Shown here piece after piece: positions 13,757 to 21,168 of a DNA stretch of 37,581 nt. A program made the translations under genes and the position numbers. This stretch comes from an uncultured Clostridia bacterium. Its GTDB lineage: Bacteria; Bacillota; Clostridia; Oscillospirales; Acutalibacteraceae. The first letter of the stretch is position 1; each line of letters opens with the position of its first letter. The DNA lies in the NCBI GenBank assembly GCA_946646305.1, contig CAMPCO010000003.1:1-37581 (forward strand). Direction: 5' to 3'. The notes under the pieces were generated by a model. The model searched no databases. It worked only from the letters and a program-made list of their open reading frames with translations, and was not told the DNA's origin.

Positions 13757-14707
13757 TTATTTTTTAAGAGCTATTGCCTCTTTTGCTTTTTTGGCTATAT
13801 CTGCCGCGCGAAGATGGAAAGCATCTATAAGATAATCTGCCGAAGCGGAATAACCAAAGCAATCGTTAACACCCATTTTAAGAACGGGAACGGGATATTC
13901 CTCGCAAACAACTTCACTCACCGCGCCGCCGAGACCGCCTACAATGCTATGCTCTTCGGCGGTTACGATAGCGCCCGTTTCGCGCGCCGCTTTTATAATC
14001 GCTTCGCGGTCAATCGGTTTTATAGTGTGCATATTGATAATGCGAGCATTTATGCCTTCCGCTTTCAAAAGCTCATAAGCCTTTAAAGCCTCATCAACCA
14101 AAATGCCCATAGTTATTATGGTAACATCTGTGCCCTGCTTTAAGGTTTGGGCTTTGCCTACTGTAAATTCATCGCTGCTGCCGAATAAAACGGGGGAAGC
14201 CATACGCGAAAATCTGAGGTAAACAGGTCCCTCTATTTCCATAGCGGCTCTTACCGCCTGTCTAGCCTGGGTATCATCCGCGGGGGCTATGATGGTAAGT
14301 CCCGGAATGGTGCGCATAAGGGCAATATCTTCGTTGCATTGATGGGTTGCGCCGTCTTCACCGACCGAAATGCCCGCGTGGGTTGCGGCAACTATAACAT
14401 TAAGGTGGGGGTAGCCCGCGCCGTTTCTGATTTGCTCATAGGCTCTGCCTGCGGCAAACATTGCAAATGTGCTTGCAAAAACGCGTTTGCCGGTAGATGC
14501 TATACCGCAAGCGATATTTATAAGGTTTTGTTCGGCAATTCCGCAATCATAAAATCTATCGGGAAAAGCCTTTTTGAATTTACCTGTTTTGGTGGCGTCT
14601 GCCAGGTCGGCATCAAGCACCAAAAAATCTTCTCTTTCGTGTCCCAGTTCCACAAGGGCATCGCCATAGGAATCACGGGTAGCTATCTTTTTTACTTCTG
14701 CGCTCAT
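13757..14707 (-). CDS. Transketolase, C-terminal subunit
   Basis: This 316-residue protein has the pyrimidine-binding and C-terminal domains of transketolase. Motifs are Tyr-Asp-Cys-Gly-Ile-Ala-Glu-Gln-Asn-Leu with the Glu that activates thiamine diphosphate, Phe-Ala-Met-Phe-Ala-Ala-Gly-Arg-Ala-Tyr-Glu, Thr-His-Ala-Gly-Ile-Ser-Val-Gly-Glu-Asp-Gly-Ala-Thr-His, and Tyr-Leu-Arg-Phe-Ser-Arg. It works with the N-terminal subunit encoded 14 bp upstream to form the split transketolase common in Clostridia and archaea, moving two-carbon units in the pentose phosphate pathway. Last gene of the long minus-strand array. The 1-deoxyxylulose-5-phosphate synthase family is related, but the split form and motif order favour transketolase. 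Confidence 0.93.
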   Translation of the reverse strand: MSAEVKKIATRDSYGDALVELGHEREDFLVLDADLADATKTGKFKKAFPDRFYDCGIAEQNLINIACGIASTGKRVFASTFAMFAAGRAYEQIRNGAGYPHLNVIVAATHAGISVGEDGATHQCNEDIALMRTIPGLTIIAPADDTQARQAVRAAMEIEGPVYLRFSRMASPVLFGSSDEFTVGKAQTLKQGTDVTIITMGILVDEALKAYELLKAEGINARIINMHTIKPIDREAIIKAARETGAIVTAEEHSIVGGLGGAVSEVVCEEYPVPVLKMGVNDCFGYSASADYLIDAFHLRAADIAKKAKEAIALKK

Positions 14708-14721
14708 ATTATTCCCCTCCC

Positions 14722-15555
14722 TTAAATCTTATCGTATGCGGCACGAAGCTCTTCCATAGCGGCGGCATATTGCTCATCGTTTGGCGCTTTTCCGTGCCAG
14801 GAGGCCTGATTTTCCATAAATGAAACACCCTTGCCCTTAACCGTATGGCAAACTATGGCAACGGGTTTATCAATCGAATGCGCTTCCGTTACGGCCTTGT
14901 CAATCTCTTCAATATCATTGCCGTTAATTGATATAACATGGAAATTAAATGCGCGGAATTTTTCATCGATCGGCTCGGCGGAGTTGACCTCTTTAATGGG
15001 GCCGTCAATCTGCAAGCCGTTGTAATCTATAAACAAAGTAAGATTTGAAAGGTTTTTATTGCCGGCAAACATAGCCGCTTCCCAAACTTCACCCTCTTCA
15101 AGCTCGCCATCGCCTAAAAGGGCATAAACATTAGCGCCTAACTTAAAATGCTTTGAGGAAAGCGCCATTCCGCAAGCGGCGGAAACACCTTGCCCCAAAG
15201 AGCCGGAGGAAATATCAACACCGGGCGTATGCTTTTTATCGGGGTGGCCCTGTAAAAATGAGTCGGGACGGCGTAGTTTAAGCAGTTCCTCCTTCGGGAA
15301 AAAGCCGCGTTCTGCCAAGGTGGCATAAAGCACCGGGGCGGCGTGACCTTTCGATAAAACAAAGCGGTCTCTGTTTTCCATCTCGGGGTTTTCGGGGTCG
15401 ATATTCATCTCTTTAAAGTAAAGATAGGCTAAAATCTCCGCCGCGGAAAGTGAACCGCCGGTATGACCCGAACCCGCCGCGTGAATGCTCTCTATAATAT
15501 CCATACGGATTTTATAAGCGCATCTTTGCAGCTGTTTTTTCAAGTTTTCATCCAT
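14722..15555 (-). CDS. Transketolase, N-terminal (thiamine diphosphate) subunit
   Basis: This 277-residue protein covers the PP domain of transketolase. It has Gly-Ser-Gly-His-Thr-Gly-Gly-Ser-Leu-Ser near residue 28, Leu-Ser-Lys-Gly-His-Ala-Ala-Pro at about residue 68, Pro-Gly-Val-Asp-Ile-Ser-Ser-Gly-Ser-Leu-Gly-Gln-Gly, and the diphosphate/Mg motif Gly-Asp-Gly-Glu-Leu-Glu-Glu-Gly-Glu-Val-Trp-Glu ending in Asp-Tyr-Asn. All expected catalytic histidines are present. It pairs with the C-terminal subunit just downstream (gap 14 bp). It begins 3 bp after the HAD phosphatase stop with AAAAGGAGAT as ribosome-binding site, so translation is tightly linked to the upstream genes. Confidence 0.93.
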   Translation of the reverse strand: MDENLKKQLQRCAYKIRMDIIESIHAAGSGHTGGSLSAAEILAYLYFKEMNIDPENPEMENRDRFVLSKGHAAPVLYATLAERGFFPKEELLKLRRPDSFLQGHPDKKHTPGVDISSGSLGQGVSAACGMALSSKHFKLGANVYALLGDGELEEGEVWEAAMFAGNKNLSNLTLFIDYNGLQIDGPIKEVNSAEPIDEKFRAFNFHVISINGNDIEEIDKAVTEAHSIDKPVAIVCHTVKGKGVSFMENQASWHGKAPNDEQYAAAMEELRAAYDKI

Positions 15556-15558
15556 TTG

Positions 15559-16386
15559 TTAAAATCTCCTTTTCAAAAAATCTATAAAATCGGCAACGGC
15601 GCCGTTTTCTGCCGCTCCCGTTATTTCCTTTGCGTATTTTTTAACCTCATCCGGCGCGCCCGAGGGGCAGGCGGATATGGCCGCCAGGCTTAACATTTCT
15701 ATATCGTTATACCCGTCGCCTATGGCAAAAAGGTTTTCGCGTTTAACATTTGTCATCTCGGCAAGCTTTAAAAGGGTTTGCGCCTTTGAGATACCTTTCG
15801 GCATTTGCTCAAGATAACGCCTGTCTTTTCCGTAGAGGATAACCAGTGTATCGCAAAAATCAGAGGCTTTGGCTTCATTTAAAACCGCCCGTTTTACAAT
15901 AGCCTGTTCATTTGTATCTTCAAAAAGATAAAGAATTTTATTTGCCTTTAAAGTTTCCAGCATACCAAAATCAAATGGCTTTGGCGTCATTTTTTCATAT
16001 TCCTGGTGGTCTATTGTTTCTTTTGTTTCATTAACTGTATAAACATTTTCGCCCGAATGAATTTCAATGCCGACACTGCCGGAAGCCGAAAGCGCGCTCT
16101 TTATACAGCCAAATTCGCTCTTTTCAAGGGTTATTTCGTATAAAACCTGTCTTTTGGATGTATCATAAATCATACTGCCGTTGCTTACAACCGATGGGCC
16201 AAAACCGTTATAAAGGTCGGTTATGGGTTTTAACGCCGCAACCGTTCTGCCGGTTGCTATGGAAACAATGCCGCCCTCTGATTTAAAATACTCAATCGCT
16301 TCAATATTTCGCGCCGGCAGAACACCGTTCATAAGCAGTGTTCCGTCAATATCGCAAGCAAGTAAGCAACCATCAAATTTTCCCAT
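15559..16386 (-). CDS. Cof-type HAD-IIB family phosphatase
   Basis: This 275-residue enzyme has motif I Ala-Cys-Asp-Ile-Asp-Gly-Thr-Leu near residue 10 with the two catalytic aspartates. Motif II Ser-Ile-Ala-Thr-Gly-Arg follows at about residue 40. A C2-type cap domain lies between, and motif III/IV Phe-Ala-Ile-Gly-Asp-Gly-Tyr-Asn-Asp-Ile-Glu-Met comes near residue 220. Cof-type enzymes dephosphorylate sugar phosphates, pyridoxal phosphate or flavin mononucleotide; the substrate cannot be told. ATG at 16384-16386 overlaps the upstream pseudouridine synthase gene by 14 bp. Neighbours do not settle its substrate, though transketolase genes follow directly and yggS (PLP-related) is upstream in the same array. 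Confidence 0.9.
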   Translation of the reverse strand: MGKFDGCLLACDIDGTLLMNGVLPARNIEAIEYFKSEGGIVSIATGRTVAALKPITDLYNGFGPSVVSNGSMIYDTSKRQVLYEITLEKSEFGCIKSALSASGSVGIEIHSGENVYTVNETKETIDHQEYEKMTPKPFDFGMLETLKANKILYLFEDTNEQAIVKRAVLNEAKASDFCDTLVILYGKDRRYLEQMPKGISKAQTLLKLAEMTNVKRENLFAIGDGYNDIEMLSLAAISACPSGAPDEVKKYAKEITGAAENGAVADFIDFLKRRF

Positions 16387-17293
16387 TTTTATCTATTTCT
16401 CCTAAAAACGCAGTGAAATACTGTGGCAGGTCACTGCTAAACTCCATATATTCTCTGGTAACCGGATGAATAAAGCCGATTTTTCTTGCATGAAGACATT
16501 GACCCTCAAGCTTTTTTATAACCTTTTTAGGCCCGTAAACATCATCCCCCGCAACCGGGTGACCGATATATGCCATATGCACCCTGATTTGGTGGGTTCT
16601 GCCGGTTTTAAGCCTTAGCCTTACATGCGTAAAATCGCCGTAACGCTTTACAACCGTAAAATGCGTTTCGGCATATTTTGAATTTTTTTCTGTTACCGCC
16701 ATCTGTTTTCTTTTTACGGGGTGGCGGCCGATGGGCGCGTTTATAACACCCTCATCTTCCTTTATATTCCCGTAAACCACCGCTTCATATTCGCGACTGA
16801 GGGAATGTTCCTTTATCTGCTCGGCAAGGAAAATATGCGCTTCATCATTTTTGGCAATAAGCAGCAGTCCGCTTGTGTTTTTATCTATTCGGTGCAGTAT
16901 CCCCGGGCGCATAACGCCGTTTATGCCCGAAAGGCTATCGCCGCAATGAAAAAGCACCGCATTTACAAGGGTGTTTTCATAATTTCCCGCGGCAGGGTGA
17001 ACCACCATACCTTTAGGCTTATTTACAACAAGCAGGCTATCATCTTCGTAAACAATATCAAGCGGAATATCCTGCGGCAGTGCCTTATAGGGCACGGGGT
17101 CCTCTATCTTAACGCAAAGGCTGTCCCCTAAGACCACGCGGTAATTTTTAGCGGCGGTTTTGCCGTTTACCGTAACGGCTCCTACCGATATAAGTTCCGC
17201 CGCGCGCGACCTTGTTATATCGCAAGCAGATGCCGTATAACTATCAAGACGGCAACCTTCGTTGCCGTCAACTGTCAGTTTAATTTCCTTCAT
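16373..17293 (-). CDS. rluD: RluD-type 23S rRNA pseudouridine synthase
   Basis: This 306-residue enzyme has an S4 RNA-binding domain at about residues 14-62 (Arg-Ala-Ala-Glu-Leu-Ile, Gly-Ala-Val-Thr-Val-Asn-Gly-Lys). The RluA-family catalytic domain includes His-Arg-Ile-Asp-Lys-Asn-Thr-Ser-Gly-Leu with catalytic Asp137. Also present are Asn-Lys-Pro-Lys-Gly-Met-Val-Val-His-Pro and Leu-Lys-Thr-Gly-Arg-Thr-His-Gln-Ile-Arg-Val-His. It should isomerise uridines in large-subunit rRNA; target positions are not predictable with certainty. Placement directly after lspA is a strong Bacillota synteny (as ylyB after lspA in Bacillus), supporting RluD rather than RluA. Its start overlaps lspA by 14 bp. 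A second RluA-family gene lies at 35697-36674. Confidence 0.92.
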   Translation of the reverse strand: MKEIKLTVDGNEGCRLDSYTASACDITRSRAAELISVGAVTVNGKTAAKNYRVVLGDSLCVKIEDPVPYKALPQDIPLDIVYEDDSLLVVNKPKGMVVHPAAGNYENTLVNAVLFHCGDSLSGINGVMRPGILHRIDKNTSGLLLIAKNDEAHIFLAEQIKEHSLSREYEAVVYGNIKEDEGVINAPIGRHPVKRKQMAVTEKNSKYAETHFTVVKRYGDFTHVRLRLKTGRTHQIRVHMAYIGHPVAGDDVYGPKKVIKKLEGQCLHARKIGFIHPVTREYMEFSSDLPQYFTAFLGEIDKNGKI

Positions 17294-17813
17294 TTTCTTC
17301 TGCTTTTTCTTTATATTCTTTAATGGTGTCTTTTTTCTTATTGCGATATTCTTTGAAAATGCCGCTTATAAGATATAACACAAGCATAGCCCCGCCGATT
17401 ACTATCGCGCAGTCAGCCACATTGAAAACAGGGAAACTATCCCAAAATGTAAAATGCAGAAAATCTACAACATAACCGCCGCGGAAAATGCGGTCAATCA
17501 TATTGCCAAGTCCGCCCGAAATGATAAGCAAAATTGCCCAAAACATAAATTTGTTTTTTGCGCCGTATTTAAGAAGCAGGGCAATGCAGACAAGCATTAT
17601 CACAACAGTCAGCGATAAAAGCAGCCAGGTCGAGCCGCCCAGCATTCCCCAGGCGCCGCCGTCATTCCTGACATATATAATATCGATTAGACCCGGAATT
17701 AAAACCTTGCCTTTTCCGCCTAAAACATAGTTTGCGGCGATTAAATGCTTTGTGTACTGGTCGAAAACCATAACAAGAGCACCACACAGGACCGCTAAAA
17801 CATAAGTTATCAT
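17280..17813 (-). CDS. lspA: Lipoprotein signal peptidase (SPase II)
   Basis: This 177-residue membrane protease has four predicted helices and the family motifs Asp18-Gln-Tyr-Thr-Lys, Asn-Asp-Gly-Gly-Ala-Trp, Gly-Asn-Met-Ile-Asp-Arg with Asp107, and Phe-Asn-Val-Ala-Asp with Asp134. The last two aspartates correspond to the catalytic pair of Bacillus LspA. It removes signal peptides from diacylated prolipoproteins at the lipobox Cys; OppA (5960-7768) is a likely client. The C-terminal tail is unusually charged (Lys-Lys-Lys, then Glu-rich) and extends about 20 residues past the last helix. It sits between sepF and rluD, a familiar Bacillota order. Confidence 0.95.
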   Translation of the reverse strand: MITYVLAVLCGALVMVFDQYTKHLIAANYVLGGKGKVLIPGLIDIIYVRNDGGAWGMLGGSTWLLLSLTVVIMLVCIALLLKYGAKNKFMFWAILLIISGGLGNMIDRIFRGGYVVDFLHFTFWDSFPVFNVADCAIVIGGAMLVLYLISGIFKEYRNKKKDTIKEYKEKAEENEGN

Positions 17814-17842
17814 ATTTTTTCTCGTTTCAAATAGTTTAAATA

Positions 17843-18307
17843 TCAGTAATTATACTTTTCTTCTATTTCATCAAACAGGAAATTGCCGGAAACATCAACG
17901 CCGCGTGCCGCTATAACAAAGGTGTTTTTTGCAACCTTTTTCATATTGCCGCCGTTTGCATAAGCAACGCCGCTTAAAAAGTCTACAATTCTTCTGGATG
18001 TTTCGCGATTTGCGTTTTCCAGATTTAAAATGGCGGTTTTGCCTATATTGAGATTATCGGCTATTTCGATAACATCTTCATATCTTTCGGGGCGGGTTAA
18101 GAAAACCTGCATGGAACTGTTTGAGGGGGCTTGCGATTTAGCGTTTCTTGAACGAATTATTCTCGGGGCTTCGGTTCTTTCTCTTCTTGTTGCTTCTGTT
18201 TCTTTTTCGGAAGAGTAGCCTTCTTCCTCGCCCATTTCCTGCTCCTCATCGTATTCATCATCTTCGGGAATGGTCATGATGTTTTTAATGTTGTCCCACA
18301 ATTTCAT
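17843..18307 (-). CDS. sepF: Cell division protein SepF
   Basis: This 154-residue protein starts with the SepF-type amphipathic, membrane-targeting helix (Met-Lys-Leu-Trp-Asp-Asn-Ile-Lys-Asn). A long acidic, disordered linker follows, then the compact SepF core from about residue 67: Gln-Val-Phe-Leu-Thr-Arg-Pro, Leu-Asn-Leu-Glu-Asn-Ala-Asn, Arg-Arg-Ile-Val-Asp-Phe-Leu-Ser-Gly, and Thr-Phe-Val-Ile-Ala. SepF polymers anchor FtsZ filaments to the membrane and shape the septum. The neighbouring yggS is its usual partner in Bacillota and Actinobacteria; yggT, ylmH and divIVA, often found here, are missing from this cluster. The HlyD-like gene two genes upstream may also act at the division site. 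Confidence 0.94.
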   Translation of the reverse strand: MKLWDNIKNIMTIPEDDEYDEEQEMGEEEGYSSEKETEATRRERTEAPRIIRSRNAKSQAPSNSSMQVFLTRPERYEDVIEIADNLNIGKTAILNLENANRETSRRIVDFLSGVAYANGGNMKKVAKNTFVIAARGVDVSGNFLFDEIEEKYNY

Positions 18308-18319
18308 CTGTTTTTCCTC

Positions 18320-19027
18320 CTAAATATTTGTATATATTCTTCTGCCGAACAGGGCTGTGCCGAGCCTTACAAGATTTGCGCCGCATTTTATTGCGCACTC
18401 ATAATCATCCGACATACCCATAGACAAAATATCCATACTTATATTATCTTTAATTTTACCGCTATTGTCAATAAACAGTTTATACATTTGCTCGAAATAT
18501 GACGCATTGCCATCTTTTGTTTCACAAACGGGCGGAATTGCCATAAGTCCTTTAATACAAATGGCGGGAAGCTCCGCGATTTTATAAAGATTTTCGTTGA
18601 GCTCATGGGATAAAAAGCCCGATTTGCTTTCTTCGTTTCCTATGTTTACTTCAAGCAGAATATTTGAAACAAGTCCGTTTTTCTGCGCCTGCTTTGAAAT
18701 CTCGCTTGCCAGGTGATAAGAGTCCACCGAATGGATAAGCTCAACATCCTTTATAATGTCTTTCACCTTGTTTGTTTGCAAATGGCCTATAAAATGCTTA
18801 TGAACGGGTTTATAAAAGTCCCGCTTTGCCGTAAATTCCTGAACACGGTTTTCGCCGATATACTTTATGCCGCTTTCAATCGCATAATTTATGGTTTCAA
18901 TATCCTGCGTTTTTGTGGCGGCAAGCAGAATAATATCATCCGAATGTTTTCCGGCAAGTATTGCGGCTTTTTCGATATTTTCTTTAATCTCGGTATATTT
19001 TTTATCAAATTCTTCTCTGTTAATCAT
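18320..19027 (-). CDS. yggS: YggS/PROSC family pyridoxal-phosphate homeostasis protein
   Basis: This 235-residue single-domain alanine-racemase-like barrel has the PLP lysine in Leu-Ala-Ala-Thr-Lys39-Thr. It also shows Tyr-Ile-Gly-Glu-Asn-Arg-Val-Gln-Glu, His-Phe-Ile-Gly-His-Leu-Gln-Thr-Asn-Lys, Ser-Val-Asp-Ser, Glu-Val-Asn-Ile-Gly, Met-Gly-Leu/Ile-Met-Ala-Ile, and the final Ser-Met-Gly-Met-Ser-Asp-Asp-Tyr. The family buffers PLP and affects amino-acid pools; it has no known enzymatic activity. ATG lies directly after the stop of the HlyD-like gene, and its AAGGTGG ribosome-binding site is inside that gene, so the two are coupled. yggS next to sepF is a standard arrangement. Confidence 0.93.
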   Translation of the reverse strand: MINREEFDKKYTEIKENIEKAAILAGKHSDDIILLAATKTQDIETINYAIESGIKYIGENRVQEFTAKRDFYKPVHKHFIGHLQTNKVKDIIKDVELIHSVDSYHLASEISKQAQKNGLVSNILLEVNIGNEESKSGFLSHELNENLYKIAELPAICIKGLMAIPPVCETKDGNASYFEQMYKLFIDNSGKIKDNISMDILSMGMSDDYECAIKCGANLVRLGTALFGRRIYTNI

Positions 19028-20233
19028 TCAGTTTACCACCTTTCCGTCATATAGTTTTTTGCCCTTTATAACAACATCATCATAAAGTCTTAAAGCGCTT
19101 TCGTTGCTGTTGTTTTTCTCGCAAATAATATAGTCATCCTGGGCATAAATAACCTTTACGGGAACAAATTCAAGCATACCGCCGTTTTTTATGTAAACAC
19201 CGGTCTTTGAGTCAATTATACGAAGGGCGCTTTTTGCGATTTTAAGCCCTGTATACACATTATTAACTATTGTAAAATCACAGAAGCGTGTGGAAGCAAG
19301 CTCCTGACTGACGCTTCCGCAAGACAAAACTATTGTGGCTTCATCTCTTTCTTTGGACATATTTATCGCTTTAACGGTTACCGGCAAATCGGTGCCGCCG
19401 TTTACCGATGTATGAATAGATAATTCATCCCCCGCAGAATAGTTTTGTATTTCACCTATCGGTATTTTTGCAACAACCATCCATTCATAACCCGAAACAA
19501 TCTTGCCGATGGTATTTTCGGGAATTTTGTCGGGCTTTGCGCTGTCTAAAAGCTCGGGGGTAAGGTCTTCTGCTTTTTTATCGGCAAAAACGGTTTCATA
19601 CCCGTCAACATGGGTTAAAAAGTATCCCGACATGGGCGCCGAAACCTGTCCCGATGGGGCGGGCAGGGTAGCATTAAGACTGTCGCGTTCCTGCTTTAAT
19701 TCATTTATCCGCGCCGAAAAATCGGTCTGCTCGCCGGTTATTATCTGGCGGCGGCTTATTGCGCTTGTAAGCTTATGGGTTAGCGTTCCGCTATGGGAAA
19801 AGTCCCCGCCGCGGCAGGAAATTATAAGGTCGGAAAGAGCCTCGTTTACCTTGGCATCGGCAAGGCTTAAATCGGAAGCGATAACACTGTTATAGCTTTG
19901 CAACTCTTCCATATCTTTTATCTGCTCATTTATCTCTTCAATACGGCTTACGGTATAAGAAGAGGAAGCGCTTTCATATATTTCGGCAACGGTGCCGCCG
20001 TTGGAGACGCGCTCGCCGTCAAAAACCTCGAAATGATAAACGCCGGGGGAAGAATTAACAACCACCGATTCTTCTCTTATAACCATACCGTGTACCGAAA
20101 TGCCGTCAACAACCTCGGCATACTCGGCGGTCTGGGTTTTTACGGGATTAAAGATAGCGGAATAAACCTGATGAATAAAAAACAACAGCAAAATTCCCAC
20201 AAGGAAATAACGCAAAATTTTATTATTCTTCAT
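19028..20233 (-). CDS. HlyD-like membrane adaptor protein
   Basis: This 401-residue protein has one N-terminal transmembrane helix (about residues 8-25) and an external remainder. After a beta segment (Ser-Val-His-Gly-Met-Val-Ile-Arg-Glu-Glu) comes a lipoyl-like half motif (Gly-Glu-Arg-Val-Ser-Asn-Gly-Gly-Thr-Val-Ala). A helical hairpin or coiled coil spans about residues 95-190, then a second lipoyl-like half (Val-Ser-Ala-Pro-Met-Ser-Gly-Tyr-Phe) and C-terminal beta domains. This is the layout of HlyD/RND-type adaptor subunits. No ABC or RND pump gene is adjacent. Instead it sits in the miaA-yggS-sepF array with a 4-bp overlap to miaA. A role in envelope assembly or division is inferred from context. 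Confidence 0.75.
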   Translation of the reverse strand: MKNNKILRYFLVGILLLFFIHQVYSAIFNPVKTQTAEYAEVVDGISVHGMVIREESVVVNSSPGVYHFEVFDGERVSNGGTVAEIYESASSSYTVSRIEEINEQIKDMEELQSYNSVIASDLSLADAKVNEALSDLIISCRGGDFSHSGTLTHKLTSAISRRQIITGEQTDFSARINELKQERDSLNATLPAPSGQVSAPMSGYFLTHVDGYETVFADKKAEDLTPELLDSAKPDKIPENTIGKIVSGYEWMVVAKIPIGEIQNYSAGDELSIHTSVNGGTDLPVTVKAINMSKERDEATIVLSCGSVSQELASTRFCDFTIVNNVYTGLKIAKSALRIIDSKTGVYIKNGGMLEFVPVKVIYAQDDYIICEKNNSNESALRLYDDVVIKGKKLYDGKVVN

Positions 20234-21165
20234 GGTTTTCCCTCGCTTTCAAGAATGGCTTTTGCTTCTTCTAAAACATCGCATTTATCAAAATAAAGCC
20301 ATTTTATATCCTTTCTTTTATTAAACCAGGTAAGTTGCCTTTTGGCATAGCGCCTTGTTTGCCTTTTAAGGTTTTCCACCGCTTCGCTAAGTGTAGTTTC
20401 GCCCTCGAAATAGGGGAAAAACTCCTTATGACCGATAGCCTGGGTTATGCCGTTTGTGCGGTCGGTTTTCAGCATAAATGCTTTTCTTGCTTCTTCCAAA
20501 AGTCCTTTTTCCATCATCATATCAACGCGCGCATTTATGCGATTATAAAGATTTTCCCTGTCGCTTGCGGTAATGCCGAGCGCAATATAATCATAATCGC
20601 CGGTCGCAGGCTTTGAAAGTATGTCAAGTTCGGTTTTGGTTTTGCCTGTTGATTTATAGATTTCAAGCGCGCGAACTATTCTTCTTTTATCATTCGGGGA
20701 AAGTTTTTCCGCCTGCCTTGGGTCAACCTTTGAAAGCGCACTTAGCATATACTCCCCGCCTTTATTATCATACTCGGCTTCAAGTTCGCTTCTCAATTCG
20801 CTCTGCGCCGTTTCGGGAGAAAGCCTTATTCCGTCAAGCAGGGCATTTATGTATAGCCCTGTTCCGCCCACTATAATCGGCAGTTTTCCGCGCGAATTTA
20901 TATCGGCGATTACCGCTCTCGCTTTTTCAAGATAGTCATAAACGGTAAAAGGAGTGTCAAAGGGCAAAAACTCCAAAAGATGGTGTTTTATGCCGCACAT
21001 CTCTTCTTTATCTGCGGCGGCGGAAGCGATATGCGCGCCTTTATATATTTGCATTGAATCGGCGGAAACAATCTCGCCGTTATATAGCTTTGCAAGGCTT
21101 ATACCAAGTCCTGTTTTTCCGCTTGCCGTGGGGCCTAAAACACAAATAATCTTTATTTTTTCCAT
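20230..21165 (-). CDS. miaA: tRNA dimethylallyltransferase
   Basis: This 311-residue enzyme has the P-loop Gly-Pro-Thr-Ala-Ser-Gly-Lys-Thr at residues 11-18. It also shows Asp-Ser-Met-Gln-Ile-Tyr for substrate contact, Gly-Gly-Thr-Gly-Leu-Tyr-Ile, and Asn-Asp-Lys-Arg-Arg-Ile-Val-Arg-Ala-Leu-Glu, then Gln-Ala-Ile-Gly-His-Lys-Glu and Arg-Arg-Tyr-Ala-Lys-Arg-Gln near the end. It transfers a dimethylallyl group to A37 of tRNAs reading codons that begin with U; MiaB, encoded at the head of this array, then adds the methylthio group. It starts 3 bp after mutL. Full length and intact. Confidence 0.96.
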   Translation of the reverse strand: MEKIKIICVLGPTASGKTGLGISLAKLYNGEIVSADSMQIYKGAHIASAAADKEEMCGIKHHLLEFLPFDTPFTVYDYLEKARAVIADINSRGKLPIIVGGTGLYINALLDGIRLSPETAQSELRSELEAEYDNKGGEYMLSALSKVDPRQAEKLSPNDKRRIVRALEIYKSTGKTKTELDILSKPATGDYDYIALGITASDRENLYNRINARVDMMMEKGLLEEARKAFMLKTDRTNGITQAIGHKEFFPYFEGETTLSEAVENLKRQTRRYAKRQLTWFNKRKDIKWLYFDKCDVLEEAKAILESEGKP

Positions 21166-21168
21166 AAG

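Noticed and set aside
13757-15555. 1-deoxyxylulose-5-phosphate synthase or a broken transketolase
   Set aside because: The two genes have the separate N- and C-halves, intact starts, stops and active-site residues of the normal split clostridial transketolase; it is not a frameshift.
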